The notes under the pieces are model-generated. The model was not told the DNA's origin, did not search any database, and saw only the letters and a list, made by a program, of their open reading frames with translations. The translations under genes were made by a program, and so were the position numbers. Below, piece by piece: positions 1-8,403 of a stretch of 64,000 nt of DNA. The stretch comes from Alteromonas antoniana (GTDB lineage: Bacteria > Pseudomonadota > Gammaproteobacteria > Enterobacterales > Alteromonadaceae), in contig NZ_JAESDH010000008.1 of the NCBI RefSeq assembly GCF_019249295.1, positions 124,001-188,000 of the forward strand, in the 5' to 3' direction. Positions within the stretch are counted from its first letter, which is position 1. Every line of letters begins with the position of its first letter.

Positions 1-664
1 GCTCAATCGCTTTCCTTGGTAAACTCACATTAGTTGCAGGCTGACAAACACGCGCAAAAATATCTTTCGGGACCCCAATAATATCTGAGATACGATGCCA
101 GAATTGATTCTTCACCGATGAGAATGGAAAAGCATTTAATTTTACATGCTGCCTGTCAGATAAAACTGGAGACAGCTTTTTTTCAAAAAAGTAATCGGGC
201 TTGTCAATAAACTCTGATACATAATTCTCTGGACTAAGCTTAGTTGCATTTGTTGACAACTGCCGTAAGTACGCAGAATTGATCAAGCTCAACTGCTCTC
301 GCACGATTGCAATTATTTCAATATCAAAATCAGTAAACGCATTTCTCAAATTTTCGTAATTGTTACAGTAGATAAAAGCCTCGGAAGACAAGAAAACGCT
401 ATCAACGTTGGAGTCACAATGTGACACTTCTTCTTTAAGTTCCTGCAATAACGCCGTAATTGACGCAGGCTTAATCCAATCTACTGGTGACGAGAGTAAT
501 GGGTAAGCCCATTGATGATGACCGACATGTTGCAATCCTGATTTGGGGTAGAGAATACCATGCAGTAAGAGTTCCTCACGTTTATTGTAGAACGCGGTCT
601 GAATTGACGTTGAACCAGACCTTGGCCAACCAATGTGTAAATACAGCTTCAACTTTTGAGCCAT
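1..664 (-). CDS. Sulfotransferase-like protein (3' end outside window)
   Basis: An open frame of 221 codons starts at the ATG at 664 and runs off the window edge, so the C-terminus is not seen. The N-terminus reads MAQKLKLYLHIGWPRSGSTS. IGWPRSGST (about residues 12-20) fits the PAPS-binding 5' loop of P-loop sulfotransferases. The inferred role is transfer of sulfate from PAPS to a sugar hydroxyl. It is the most distal visible gene of the glycosylation train, 57 bases after a second sulfotransferase-like gene. The family call rests on one motif and general layout, and the substrate is unknown. Confidence 0.6.
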   Translation of the reverse strand, partial: MAQKLKLYLHIGWPRSGSTSIQTAFYNKREELLLHGILYPKSGLQHVGHHQWAYPLLSSPVDWIKPASITALLQELKEEVSHCDSNVDSVFLSSEAFIYCNNYENLRNAFTDFDIEIIAIVREQLSLINSAYLRQLSTNATKLSPENYVSEFIDKPDYFFEKKLSPVLSDRQHVKLNAFPFSSVKNQFWHRISDIIGVPKDIFARVCQPATNVSLPRKAIE

Positions 665-721
665 AAAAAATATTCTTTGCCTCACCGAATGTTACTTATG
701 ATTATCCCCACGATAACAACA

Positions 722-1813
722 CTAGAAAGTAAAAATTGCATCGTCTGGCATATGTAGATTCAGCAACTCCCTTATCGTTGTTGCGTGATGGAAGCTCGCT
801 ACAATAAAAACGCTATCGCAATGCCTACTCGAATCAAATTGACTGACTTCCAGTCCGCAAAACTTTCTACCGATGTCAGAATAACTATCGACAAACCCAG
901 TAACCGGAATATTTTCACTATGCAGCACCCCGTGGAGGTACTCTCCAAGTTCACAAGCCCCATAAATATACAGCGGCTTTCCGGCAGTGAGAGCTCTCTG
1001 GCACGTTACGATAAGAGAAGATAACTGCCTGGACACCTTCCTGTCAGATGCTCGAGGACCGAAGCCGAGGTATCGACGACTATCAAAAGGTTGCGGGGCT
1101 AAGCCCTGATTTGGTGAGGCTAGTACGACATTATGGCTATTTTCATATTGGTAGTACGCAAGCAACTCGTGCATATTTTCCAAAATCCACGCATATTCCG
1201 TCTCATCTATACTCCGCGCTCTAGTCGCGATTTGATTTGATATCCCCTTATCAAGGGAGTCTACAAAGCTCGCATTTGACTCAGTGACATAAGCAATACC
1301 GCTGAGATCGGTATCCTTTTCAAGCATGCCTGAATGAAACTCTATAGGCAGCGACTTGCATGCCCGTTTTAAGGCTTGCTCAGGATTACTTATAAACGAC
1401 TCGAACTGAATAATCGGATATCCTTTTTGCATAAAAAATTGCCAGTCATGCAGAAAACGCCTGAATCTCAAAAATAAAGGTGGATCTTCTGCGGTAGTAC
1501 TATTCAGTCCGTACCACTTGTTCTTTAGTGACGCCCACGCGTCGAAAGGGTTTCGTACAATGAGCAAAGGGTATACTTCGAAGCCCTCAATAGCATAAAC
1601 CTCAGCCACTTCCTGCCAGGAGAATGCGACAGTTGTCATTTTAACCCATGTCAGAGATGTGCTCACACGTGACAGGTTTACCTCAATTCGGTCTGACGCC
1701 ATATCTAGCACACCATCCAGATCAGGGTGCTTTAAAAAGCAAGAGGAAACGAGTGTAGTACCTCCACTCTGAAGTCCAGAGGCAAGTATCATTGTCTTTT
1801 TCAAATTATACAT
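722..1813 (-). CDS. Sulfotransferase-like protein with C-terminal Rossmann-like domain
   Basis: This 363-residue protein opens with a P-loop-type motif GLQSGGTT (13-20). VRNPFDAW (86-93) resembles the conserved RNP/RDP element of the 3'-phosphate loop of sulfotransferases. From about residue 278 a separate alpha/beta domain begins with YIYGACELGEYL, a glycine pattern seen in nucleotide-sugar-binding Rossmann domains. It overlaps the upstream glycosyltransferase gene by 13 bases, which suggests translational coupling. That upstream glycosyltransferase has a similar C-terminal domain. It could act on a glycan or another small acceptor. Sulfotransferase is the best reading but is not certain. 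Confidence 0.6.
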   Translation of the reverse strand: MYNLKKTMILASGLQSGGTTLVSSCFLKHPDLDGVLDMASDRIEVNLSRVSTSLTWVKMTTVAFSWQEVAEVYAIEGFEVYPLLIVRNPFDAWASLKNKWYGLNSTTAEDPPLFLRFRRFLHDWQFFMQKGYPIIQFESFISNPEQALKRACKSLPIEFHSGMLEKDTDLSGIAYVTESNASFVDSLDKGISNQIATRARSIDETEYAWILENMHELLAYYQYENSHNVVLASPNQGLAPQPFDSRRYLGFGPRASDRKVSRQLSSLIVTCQRALTAGKPLYIYGACELGEYLHGVLHSENIPVTGFVDSYSDIGRKFCGLEVSQFDSSRHCDSVFIVASFHHATTIRELLNLHMPDDAIFTF

Positions 1814-3060
1814 TCCTCTTTGACACCAGAAGCCAGAAGCTTGTTTTTTACTGCTGTATAGCTGGAATAGCTTGCGATGAAATAAATAAGGTCTTCCTCA
1901 ACAGTCAATGCCTGCCATGGCTTTACTGTGGCACCCATAAAGTCTGCTCCGGCTTTGGTATCGTCAATCACCTGCACGCTATAGACCGTGTTCATTGGCT
2001 CGACAACAGATGCTGCCAGCGTGTTTGCTCCAATCAAATAGACGCCTTTTACAGCGTCAGGTGCGTGACTGCATAGCAAATTTGTGAAGCGTTCATAGGT
2101 AACCAATCTTTGGTAATCACGCCCACGCCAGTCAAAAACTTCATTTGCCACTTCTATTCTAGCTTTGACGTTATTCTCGTCAGGTGTAAACGGCAGCAAG
2201 TGTTCACGTAACTCTGACGGTAATTTATTAAAAAGAAAGTCGAAATCAAGCACTGAGCTTTTATAGCACTTTATCATTTGATTCAGTTTGCTGATGATCT
2301 CGGTTGAAGCTGCATACCTGAACTTGAGTATGTCCCCCCAATGTTCAGCGAGAAAGTGAAATGCTGCCAGCAAATACGTGTCACGGTCACTGCGCAGCTG
2401 AAGAAAAAACCCAGACCAGACGATAACTCTGGACTCTGCCATTTTAAGCGTGTCGGTAGACATGGACCCTTCGCGCTTTATATAACGTGCGGTCGGTTTG
2501 TGCAGGGATGAAAAGGTGGCATTGGTCAACGCAAGCCGGCATAGTAAGTCATAGTCTTCATGGCCTTTCCGAAGGTCAGCACTTTCATTAAAACGAAGTT
2601 CTTTGAGAAGACTTGTCCGGAAGAAAAACGAAGCTGGCGGACCAATATTACTGCGAAGTAGAGCTGCAATAGGGTCGCCCACTTGCGGATAAATCACCAT
2701 TTCCTTGCCCTGTTTATTAAGAACATAGGCGGAGCAAATAACATCAGTCGTTGCACTATCGGAAAGGCTGTTCAGCGCATCTGGAAGTAATTCATCATCT
2801 GCGTCGAGAAACAGCACCCATCGAGTCTCAGCCTCAATTAAACCTGTATTTCTGGCGCATGCCAGCCCTTTATTTTCCTGACGGATTAAAGCGATATTAA
2901 CTTCCTGCGCAACAGGTATATCTACGGGCACATCGGAGCCATCATCTACCACAATGACTTTGCGAGGCTTTACCTCTAACTTACAGATTGAATGAAGCGC
3001 TCCATCAAGCTCTTCATTGTGATTAAAGCACGGTATGACGATGCTAACATCTGCATACAT
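1801..3060 (-). CDS. Family 2 glycosyltransferase with C-terminal Rossmann-like domain
   Basis: A GT-A fold transferase of about 419 residues. VVDDGSD (about 37-43) and LDADDE (about 85-90, the metal/nucleotide-binding DxD) are typical GT2 signatures. I chose the ATG at 3060 over the in-frame ATG 18 bases upstream. It shares its A with the preceding TGA stop (TGATG), and GGAG lies just upstream. After the catalytic region an alpha/beta domain (last ~85 residues, VYLIGANTLAASVV onward) resembles the tail of the next gene. It presumably adds a sugar to the locus glycan, and donor and acceptor cannot be told. Confidence 0.8.
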   Translation of the reverse strand: MYADVSIVIPCFNHNEELDGALHSICKLEVKPRKVIVVDDGSDVPVDIPVAQEVNIALIRQENKGLACARNTGLIEAETRWVLFLDADDELLPDALNSLSDSATTDVICSAYVLNKQGKEMVIYPQVGDPIAALLRSNIGPPASFFFRTSLLKELRFNESADLRKGHEDYDLLCRLALTNATFSSLHKPTARYIKREGSMSTDTLKMAESRVIVWSGFFLQLRSDRDTYLLAAFHFLAEHWGDILKFRYAASTEIISKLNQMIKCYKSSVLDFDFLFNKLPSELREHLLPFTPDENNVKARIEVANEVFDWRGRDYQRLVTYERFTNLLCSHAPDAVKGVYLIGANTLAASVVEPMNTVYSVQVIDDTKAGADFMGATVKPWQALTVEEDLIYFIASYSSYTAVKNKLLASGVKEECII

Positions 3061-3863
3061 CACATAGCTCCGGCCCAATAATGGCGATGCGCTTTGTAGG
3101 TATTATGCTCAATGTCATGGTGTTGGGTCGCGGCCTCCCAAAACCTCACATCCCAGTTTTCGCCGTATTTATCGATAAAATACTGATACGCAAAACGCTT
3201 GGCATTTACCAGGTATTCTTCGCGTGAAATCGTTTTGGTTGCCTTATTGCCGTACGTGGTGCCGCCCAGATGTAAATAGTCCAGACCATCGTAATACGCC
3301 ATAAACCAGCCATCACTGTACAGTTTATAACTGTATTCGTGAATGGCCCCCCAGCAATATTTGAAGGTATGATTTAGAAAGCCATATTTCTGGACCACTT
3401 CACCGCGCATAAACAAAAACAGATAATCAGAGGTGGTAACCGGGCGAACGCCCTTCGACTGCGGCTCAGCACCTGGATACGAAGCGCCTTTTTCTGTTGG
3501 CGACATTACCCCTAATCTGGGGTTATCCTGCATGACATCAATCATTTCCTGAATGAAGTCCTGCTTATCGTTAATAAAAACATCGTTCATACAAAACAGG
3601 TAATAATCATACTCTCTTTGCATGTTCAGATAATTCAGACCCACGTTGTGCCCGAAACACTTCCCTTTAAAGTCATCGTCAGAATACAGCACGGTCTGAT
3701 ATGACGTAAGGTTCGCAGGTTCAGTACCGCACTCTACAACCAGAATACCTTTATTCGGATAACTGTCGGCTTCAAACTGCTTTACACTTCGTTCCACCAG
3801 GTCTGGGCGGTTTCGCGACACAATAACGATCGCCACTCTTGGTTGAGACTTCACTTTTTCCAC
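3060..3863 (-). CDS. Family 2-like glycosyltransferase
   Basis: A 267-residue protein whose N-terminus (VAIVIVSRNRPDLVERSV, 10-27) matches the first strand of GT2/GT-A transferases. CMNDVFIND (91-99) sits where the DxD motif is expected, with Asn-Asp instead of Asp-Asp. This could mean altered metal binding. The remainder is rich in Tyr and Trp, as in bacterial rhamnosyl/galactosyl-type GT2 enzymes. Its 5' end overlaps the RapZ-like gene by 13 bases and its stop overlaps the next start. It is inferred to act in cytoplasmic glycan assembly, and the acceptor is unknown. Confidence 0.7.
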   Translation of the reverse strand: MEKVKSQPRVAIVIVSRNRPDLVERSVKQFEADSYPNKGILVVECGTEPANLTSYQTVLYSDDDFKGKCFGHNVGLNYLNMQREYDYYLFCMNDVFINDKQDFIQEMIDVMQDNPRLGVMSPTEKGASYPGAEPQSKGVRPVTTSDYLFLFMRGEVVQKYGFLNHTFKYCWGAIHEYSYKLYSDGWFMAYYDGLDYLHLGGTTYGNKATKTISREEYLVNAKRFAYQYFIDKYGENWDVRFWEAATQHHDIEHNTYKAHRHYWAGAM

Positions 3864-4204
3864 TCCCTATGAATCACATCAACATCTACGCCTTTGGCGC
3901 GCATTTTCGCCGCAACATGCTCAACAATAATCGCCGAGCGGTGGCGTCCAGCATTACAACCCAGCGCAATCCGGGCATCATCGTCCAGCGTAATGATCAC
4001 ATCCATCATCGGTAACAACGCACTAATGAAATCATTGACCTTGGGTTGACTAAGAACATAGTCAACCATTTGGTTATCGGGCTGATCAAACAGACTCCAG
4101 CGACTTTCCCGTGCCGGATTCTTTGCGAAGCTGACATCAAAATAGTAATTCGCGTTAGGAATTCCATATTTAAAACCAAAGCTAATAAGGGTTAACTTTT
4201 GCAT
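3851..4204 (-). CDS. Free-standing RapZ C-terminal domain protein
   Basis: These 117 residues correspond to the C-terminal half of RapZ only. FGFKYGIP (9-16), FDVSFAKNP (22-30) and LGCNAGRHRS (81-90) match the RapZ features FGFK.GIP, FDVRF.PNP and GCTGGKHRS. The N-terminal P-loop ATPase half of the ~285-residue RapZ is absent. In E. coli the RapZ C-terminal domain binds glucosamine-6-phosphate and the sRNA GlmZ, linking amino-sugar supply to GlmS expression. The gene is embedded between glycosyltransferases in a locus that consumes UDP-GlcNAc, so a hexosamine-sensing or sugar-phosphate-binding role is a reasonable but untested inference. Confidence 0.8.
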   Translation of the reverse strand: MQKLTLISFGFKYGIPNANYYFDVSFAKNPARESRWSLFDQPDNQMVDYVLSQPKVNDFISALLPMMDVIITLDDDARIALGCNAGRHRSAIIVEHVAAKMRAKGVDVDVIHREWKK

Positions 4205-4222
4205 TATTACCTCCAGGCACTA

Positions 4223-5089
4223 CTACTGATGCCGCTTTAACCGGCTAGCCACTTCGCTAGCCGTACAGGAATTTAATTTTTCAAGCTGAGGCGCGATCCG
4301 TTCAACTGACTCCACTAGCGCATCCGGATCAGCGTAGCTTTTCCCTGTCAGCAACGTATCACAAAACACATCAATATCGGCCTGTGAGTGAATAATCCCA
4401 CTGTGTGTCCACAGACTAGTCAGTACACGTTTTCTCAGCTCTGCCTGTTTACAGGCATGGTGTATAGAAACGTTATCGGCATGTACCCGGTATTTCATTA
4501 GCGACTCTTGGGTTGCATACATTTGCCACCCCGTTTCTGACAAAATACGTGCAAGCCAGCCATAGTCTTCCATGTATTCCAAATCTGGCGAATAACGATA
4601 AGCCGCATACAAATCTCGACGAACCATCCAACTGGGATGGCACAACGGGGTATTGCCTAACATTGCCAGCGCTTGGGTTTGCTTATGGGTTTGTCGGTAG
4701 TGCCAGCAACCTGTCGTAGCGCCAAACAAATCAACTTTTGAGCCAAGCACACCCAATGCTTTATTGTTTGAGAAGTAATCCAGTTGCACTGCCAGTCTGT
4801 TTGCATAGCAAATATCATCACTATCCATACGGGCGATGAATTCACCAGACGTCTCATTCAACAGCGTATTAAGCGTATGGGCCACCCCCCGGTTGGCGCT
4901 TACGAATACCCGGACCCGGCTATCTTCTTCAGCCCATTTTTCGCAAAGCGAAACTGTCTGATCAGTCGAGCCATCATCCCAGATTAATAACTCAAAATCG
5001 CGAAAAGACTGGGCGAGTACAGAGGACACAGCCTCGGAAATGAATGCTTGTGCATTGTATGCTGGCATTATCACCGATACTTGCGGCAT
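4223..5089 (-). CDS. Family 2 glycosyltransferase
   Basis: A canonical GT-A/GT2 protein of 288 residues. VSVIMPAYNAQ (4-14) is followed by WDDGSTD (37-43) and by the DxD-type motif MDSDD (88-92). The length is typical for a soluble or membrane-associated inverting transferase. The start ATG at 5089 overlaps the TAA of glf (TAATG), so translation is likely coupled to the mutase. Pairing with glf makes a galactofuranosyl transferase an attractive guess, but nothing in the sequence proves the donor. Confidence 0.85.
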   Translation of the reverse strand: MPQVSVIMPAYNAQAFISEAVSSVLAQSFRDFELLIWDDGSTDQTVSLCEKWAEEDSRVRVFVSANRGVAHTLNTLLNETSGEFIARMDSDDICYANRLAVQLDYFSNNKALGVLGSKVDLFGATTGCWHYRQTHKQTQALAMLGNTPLCHPSWMVRRDLYAAYRYSPDLEYMEDYGWLARILSETGWQMYATQESLMKYRVHADNVSIHHACKQAELRKRVLTSLWTHSGIIHSQADIDVFCDTLLTGKSYADPDALVESVERIAPQLEKLNSCTASEVASRLKRHQ

Positions 5090-6255
5090 TACAAGTCCGT
5101 CGCGATGCGCTCAAACATCGCCAGTGCATTGGCCACCGCATCGTCCATATTGTAATACTTATAGTCCGCCAGACGCCCCAACACATGTAGATTAGCAAAC
5201 TGATTACACTGATGTTGATATCGCTGATGTGACGCTTGGTTTTGATCTGTGAACACCGGATAGTAAGGCACGTTTTTTTCCGGGTCTAAACGATCAAAGT
5301 CTTGCGGGTACTCTTTGACAATCGTTGTATGAGCACTCGTGACCGGTAATATATGCTTAAATTCAGTGATCCGGGTAAATGCTTCTTCATTGGGATAATT
5401 CACTGTGGTGGCTGGCTGGTAATACTCCACCGGTAACGTTTCATACTTAAACTTCAACGAGCGATAAGGCAGTTCACCAGCCACATAGTCAAACAGCGCA
5501 TCCAGCATGCCGGTAAAAATGATTTTCCCGTCGAAGCGCTCTCCATCGAAATAAATAGCTCCGCTGCCGGCATCCAGTCGTAACCGGGCCACAGCGTTAC
5601 AATTGAGCTCCACTTCGATGTTTTGATGTGACAGCATGGCCTCAAACATCGGCGTATACCCCTGTGACGGAATAGCCTGATAATGGTCGTGAAAATAGCG
5701 ATTATCCCGCGATATTACCACCGGTACACGTGCGGTAACCTCCGGAGAAATATCTTCTGGCTTACACCCCCATTGTTTCACCGTGTAATTGACAAAAAAC
5801 TTGTCATAGACAAGCTGTCCCAAAGCCCGCAAGGTATCGTGCTCAGACTGTTTTAATTTCAGAATGGGAACTTTGGCATCACGGCCATATTCGTTGACCA
5901 GCAATGAGGCGATACGCTTTGCTTCTTCAGCAGGATACAGTGCATCTAACGTGTTTAAATTAAATGGCAGCGGAACAAGGTTACCGTCCACTCTCGACAA
6001 TACCTCGTGTTCATACCTATGCCATTCAGTAAACTGCGACAGATATTGCCAGACCTGTTCTTTACTGGTGTGAAAAAGATGCGGGCCATACTGGTGAACC
6101 ACAATACCGTGTTCATTTTTAAAGTCGTAACAGTTTCCCCCGATATGAGAGCGCTGCTCCAACACCAGGACATGTTTGTTCGCTACACTGGCAAACCGCT
6201 CTGCCATGACAGCACCAGAAAATCCTGCGCCGACGACAATGACATCAGGTTTCAT
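5089..6255 (-). CDS. glf: UDP-galactopyranose mutase
   Basis: This 388-residue flavoenzyme interconverts UDP-galactopyranose and UDP-galactofuranose, the donor for Galf in bacterial surface glycans. The FAD-binding motif VVGAGFSGAV (7-16) is at the N-terminus. It is followed by LEQRSHIGGNCYD and by HQYGPHLFHT (about 53-62), both characteristic of Glf. Length matches the family (~370-390). It sits 4 bases after one GT2 gene and overlaps the next by one base. Its presence predicts that the glycan built here contains galactofuranose. Confidence 0.95.
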   Translation of the reverse strand: MKPDVIVVGAGFSGAVMAERFASVANKHVLVLEQRSHIGGNCYDFKNEHGIVVHQYGPHLFHTSKEQVWQYLSQFTEWHRYEHEVLSRVDGNLVPLPFNLNTLDALYPAEEAKRIASLLVNEYGRDAKVPILKLKQSEHDTLRALGQLVYDKFFVNYTVKQWGCKPEDISPEVTARVPVVISRDNRYFHDHYQAIPSQGYTPMFEAMLSHQNIEVELNCNAVARLRLDAGSGAIYFDGERFDGKIIFTGMLDALFDYVAGELPYRSLKFKYETLPVEYYQPATTVNYPNEEAFTRITEFKHILPVTSAHTTIVKEYPQDFDRLDPEKNVPYYPVFTDQNQASHQRYQHQCNQFANLHVLGRLADYKYYNMDDAVANALAMFERIATDL

Positions 6256-6259
6256 TTTC

Positions 6260-7204
6260 CTACTCCGCTAACAGTGCTCGCGCTCTTTCCGGCTGATGCC
6301 GGTTTTCCCAGGCAAGAAGGTGACGCGAATTAAAAAAATGCTCAGCGGCCGACGCCAGCTCAATTTGCTGCAAAAACTGCTCGTCATTATGTCTGAAAAG
6401 GAAATACAACGATGCCGCAAAGTGATGGTGCGCAATTCCCTGCTGAATGATAGTGTCATCATCAATGAACTGACGCGCATGCTGACACGTTGTCACAATA
6501 TCATGCAGACTCTGAATACGTCTGGACACACTTTTTTGTGTCTGTGCACCAAAGCTGTTTTCATGCATACGATAGCGACCGAGCACCTGCGGTATAAAAT
6601 CGATAGATCCGTTAAGATAACCGGCATTCATGACGTAGAAAGGATAGTCCAGAATAATGCGACAATCATCTAACACGGTATGTTGCGTATTGTCATGATT
6701 GCGAAACATTACGCTACTTGCCTGCATATAAGTGCCATAACGAACAAGATGGGTTATATCGGACTTCTCGGGGATCTGTTCCCAGTTATAATGATCAGCC
6801 GAATAGCGTTTTATCGACTGATTGGTATCGGAATCAAACACATCTGATTCGTGATAAACCATCCCGCACTCAGGATGGTTATCAAGGTAGTCGACCTGCG
6901 TCTGCAGCTTGCCGGGCAAAGCGACGTCATCACCATCAAGATAAGCAATATACTCACCTTTCGCCTGCAACAGCAGCGTCTTCATGTTCTCTGCAAGTCC
7001 ACCATTTTCCTTCTTGATAACAGGAACAAGATTGTCAAACTCGCTTGCTAACTGCCTGATAATTTGCGCAGTTCCATCAGGAGAAGCATCATCACAAACG
7101 ATAACCTCGTACCCAAAATCGGTTTGCTGCTCGCAAATCGACCGGATGGTTTCCTCGATGTACTTTTCCAGATTATATGCAGGGATCAGCACTGAAAGCT
7201 TCAT
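6260..7204 (-). CDS. Family 2 glycosyltransferase
   Basis: A 314-residue GT2 enzyme: LSVLIPAYNLEKYI (3-16), CDDASPDGT (37-45) and LDGDD (89-93) are the expected nucleotide-sugar and metal-binding elements. The C-terminal third is helical and His/Gln-rich with no obvious membrane span, so it probably works at the cytoplasmic face. It overlaps the LuxC-like gene by four bases (ATGA type). Donor and acceptor are unknown. Confidence 0.85.
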   Translation of the reverse strand: MKLSVLIPAYNLEKYIEETIRSICEQQTDFGYEVIVCDDASPDGTAQIIRQLASEFDNLVPVIKKENGGLAENMKTLLLQAKGEYIAYLDGDDVALPGKLQTQVDYLDNHPECGMVYHESDVFDSDTNQSIKRYSADHYNWEQIPEKSDITHLVRYGTYMQASSVMFRNHDNTQHTVLDDCRIILDYPFYVMNAGYLNGSIDFIPQVLGRYRMHENSFGAQTQKSVSRRIQSLHDIVTTCQHARQFIDDDTIIQQGIAHHHFAASLYFLFRHNDEQFLQQIELASAAEHFFNSRHLLAWENRHQPERARALLAE

Positions 7205-8403
7205 TCTATTACCACACGCCGTGCCAGTTGGCTTATTAACTCATACCCGTCCCACTGAGGTGCAAACTCAAGCGCTCGTCCGAGCGGAACCACTCTGTCT
7301 ATTCCTGTTATCGACGGCTGGCCGATGAACTTTACTAATGCCTGCTTTGCGATACCAAAGTAGCTCAGTGTCTGCAGACGATCTGAGATTGACTCCGCAA
7401 TCTCATCTAAGGTATCCACACACTGACAGTACAGCACCTGTCGACCGACATGGTAATCCAGAAGTCCCTCTTCAAACCGGGCACACTCGATGACACATAT
7501 CGCGCCACCAATTATCACCTGGTTAACCTCAGTCACCAATTGCACAGATTGCGCCGTGATCAGCTGCTCATTTTTCGTTGTTATCGCGCTGTCAGCCTGT
7601 CTGTCTACCCCGGATTCAATCTGGCCAAAGAACTGCGACAAAGATTTGCGGCTACCCAACCAAAACAACACACGGGGAGAGGAACAGGCCTGTTGTTCAT
7701 ATGGCGCAATATCTTTCAGTAAAGTAGCTGCCGCCTGCTTGGCGGTGTCCTCCTTCACAAGGGTACCAGCGTCAATTACGCAGGCCGAATAACGGTCTGC
7801 GAAGCTAATATCCCTGCAACGGGGTTTACAGGCGAAACGCCTGAGCGCGTTAACGCTGTTATCGCCCCCCCACAATACTCTGGCGTCAGCGTCGATGCAC
7901 AATGACGCCGTGTACTCGGCGCCCTCCTGAGTATCATGCTGATATTGAATAAACAGATTGCGCTGAGCAATATCACGATAATCACCAAAGGAAAATACCT
8001 CGTTGAGCAAGGCTACAATTAGGGTTTGCACTGCGCCTGAACGAGACGACACCCTGACAATATTTTTATTACCGGTAAGTAGGGAGCACACCCAGCTATA
8101 AATAAACATGGTGTCCACATTCGCCGGCGTAAAGTGCACTACCGTACCCAGTGCTTTATAACTGCTTTCATTGTAAGCCTTGAGAATATGTCTGGTATTG
8201 GCCTCCCGCAGCCAGAACGCCAACGCAACAAGTTCGGCATGCTCACGGCATGCCGAACTTCGCATCATTCTTGTCGAGACGTCCTGCAAAAAAGCAATCG
8301 CTTTGTCGCTAGAGAACCCCATTGGGGTTAGTGTCCAGATCTCCCAGTCGCTAATAACTGTGGCAGCAACGTGCGATTTGGGGGCTACGATGTTCAGTGT
8401 CAT
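7201..8403 (-). CDS. LuxC-like acyl-CoA/acyl-protein reductase
   Basis: This 400-residue protein belongs to the LuxC family (acyl-CoA reductase, PF05893). The family accepts an acyl group on a cysteine and reduces it with NADPH to an aldehyde. The candidate catalytic Cys is in EQQACSSPRVL (near residue 240), the LuxC-type QxxCSSP motif. A nucleotide-binding stretch around VSSRSGAVQT precedes it. The gene lies directly after a LuxE-like gene with a four-base overlap, but no luxA/luxB luciferase genes are present, so light production is not indicated. In this setting it may process an acyl substituent for a glycan. Confidence 0.85.
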   Translation of the reverse strand: MTLNIVAPKSHVAATVISDWEIWTLTPMGFSSDKAIAFLQDVSTRMMRSSACREHAELVALAFWLREANTRHILKAYNESSYKALGTVVHFTPANVDTMFIYSWVCSLLTGNKNIVRVSSRSGAVQTLIVALLNEVFSFGDYRDIAQRNLFIQYQHDTQEGAEYTASLCIDADARVLWGGDNSVNALRRFACKPRCRDISFADRYSACVIDAGTLVKEDTAKQAAATLLKDIAPYEQQACSSPRVLFWLGSRKSLSQFFGQIESGVDRQADSAITTKNEQLITAQSVQLVTEVNQVIIGGAICVIECARFEEGLLDYHVGRQVLYCQCVDTLDEIAESISDRLQTLSYFGIAKQALVKFIGQPSITGIDRVVPLGRALEFAPQWDGYELISQLARRVVIE

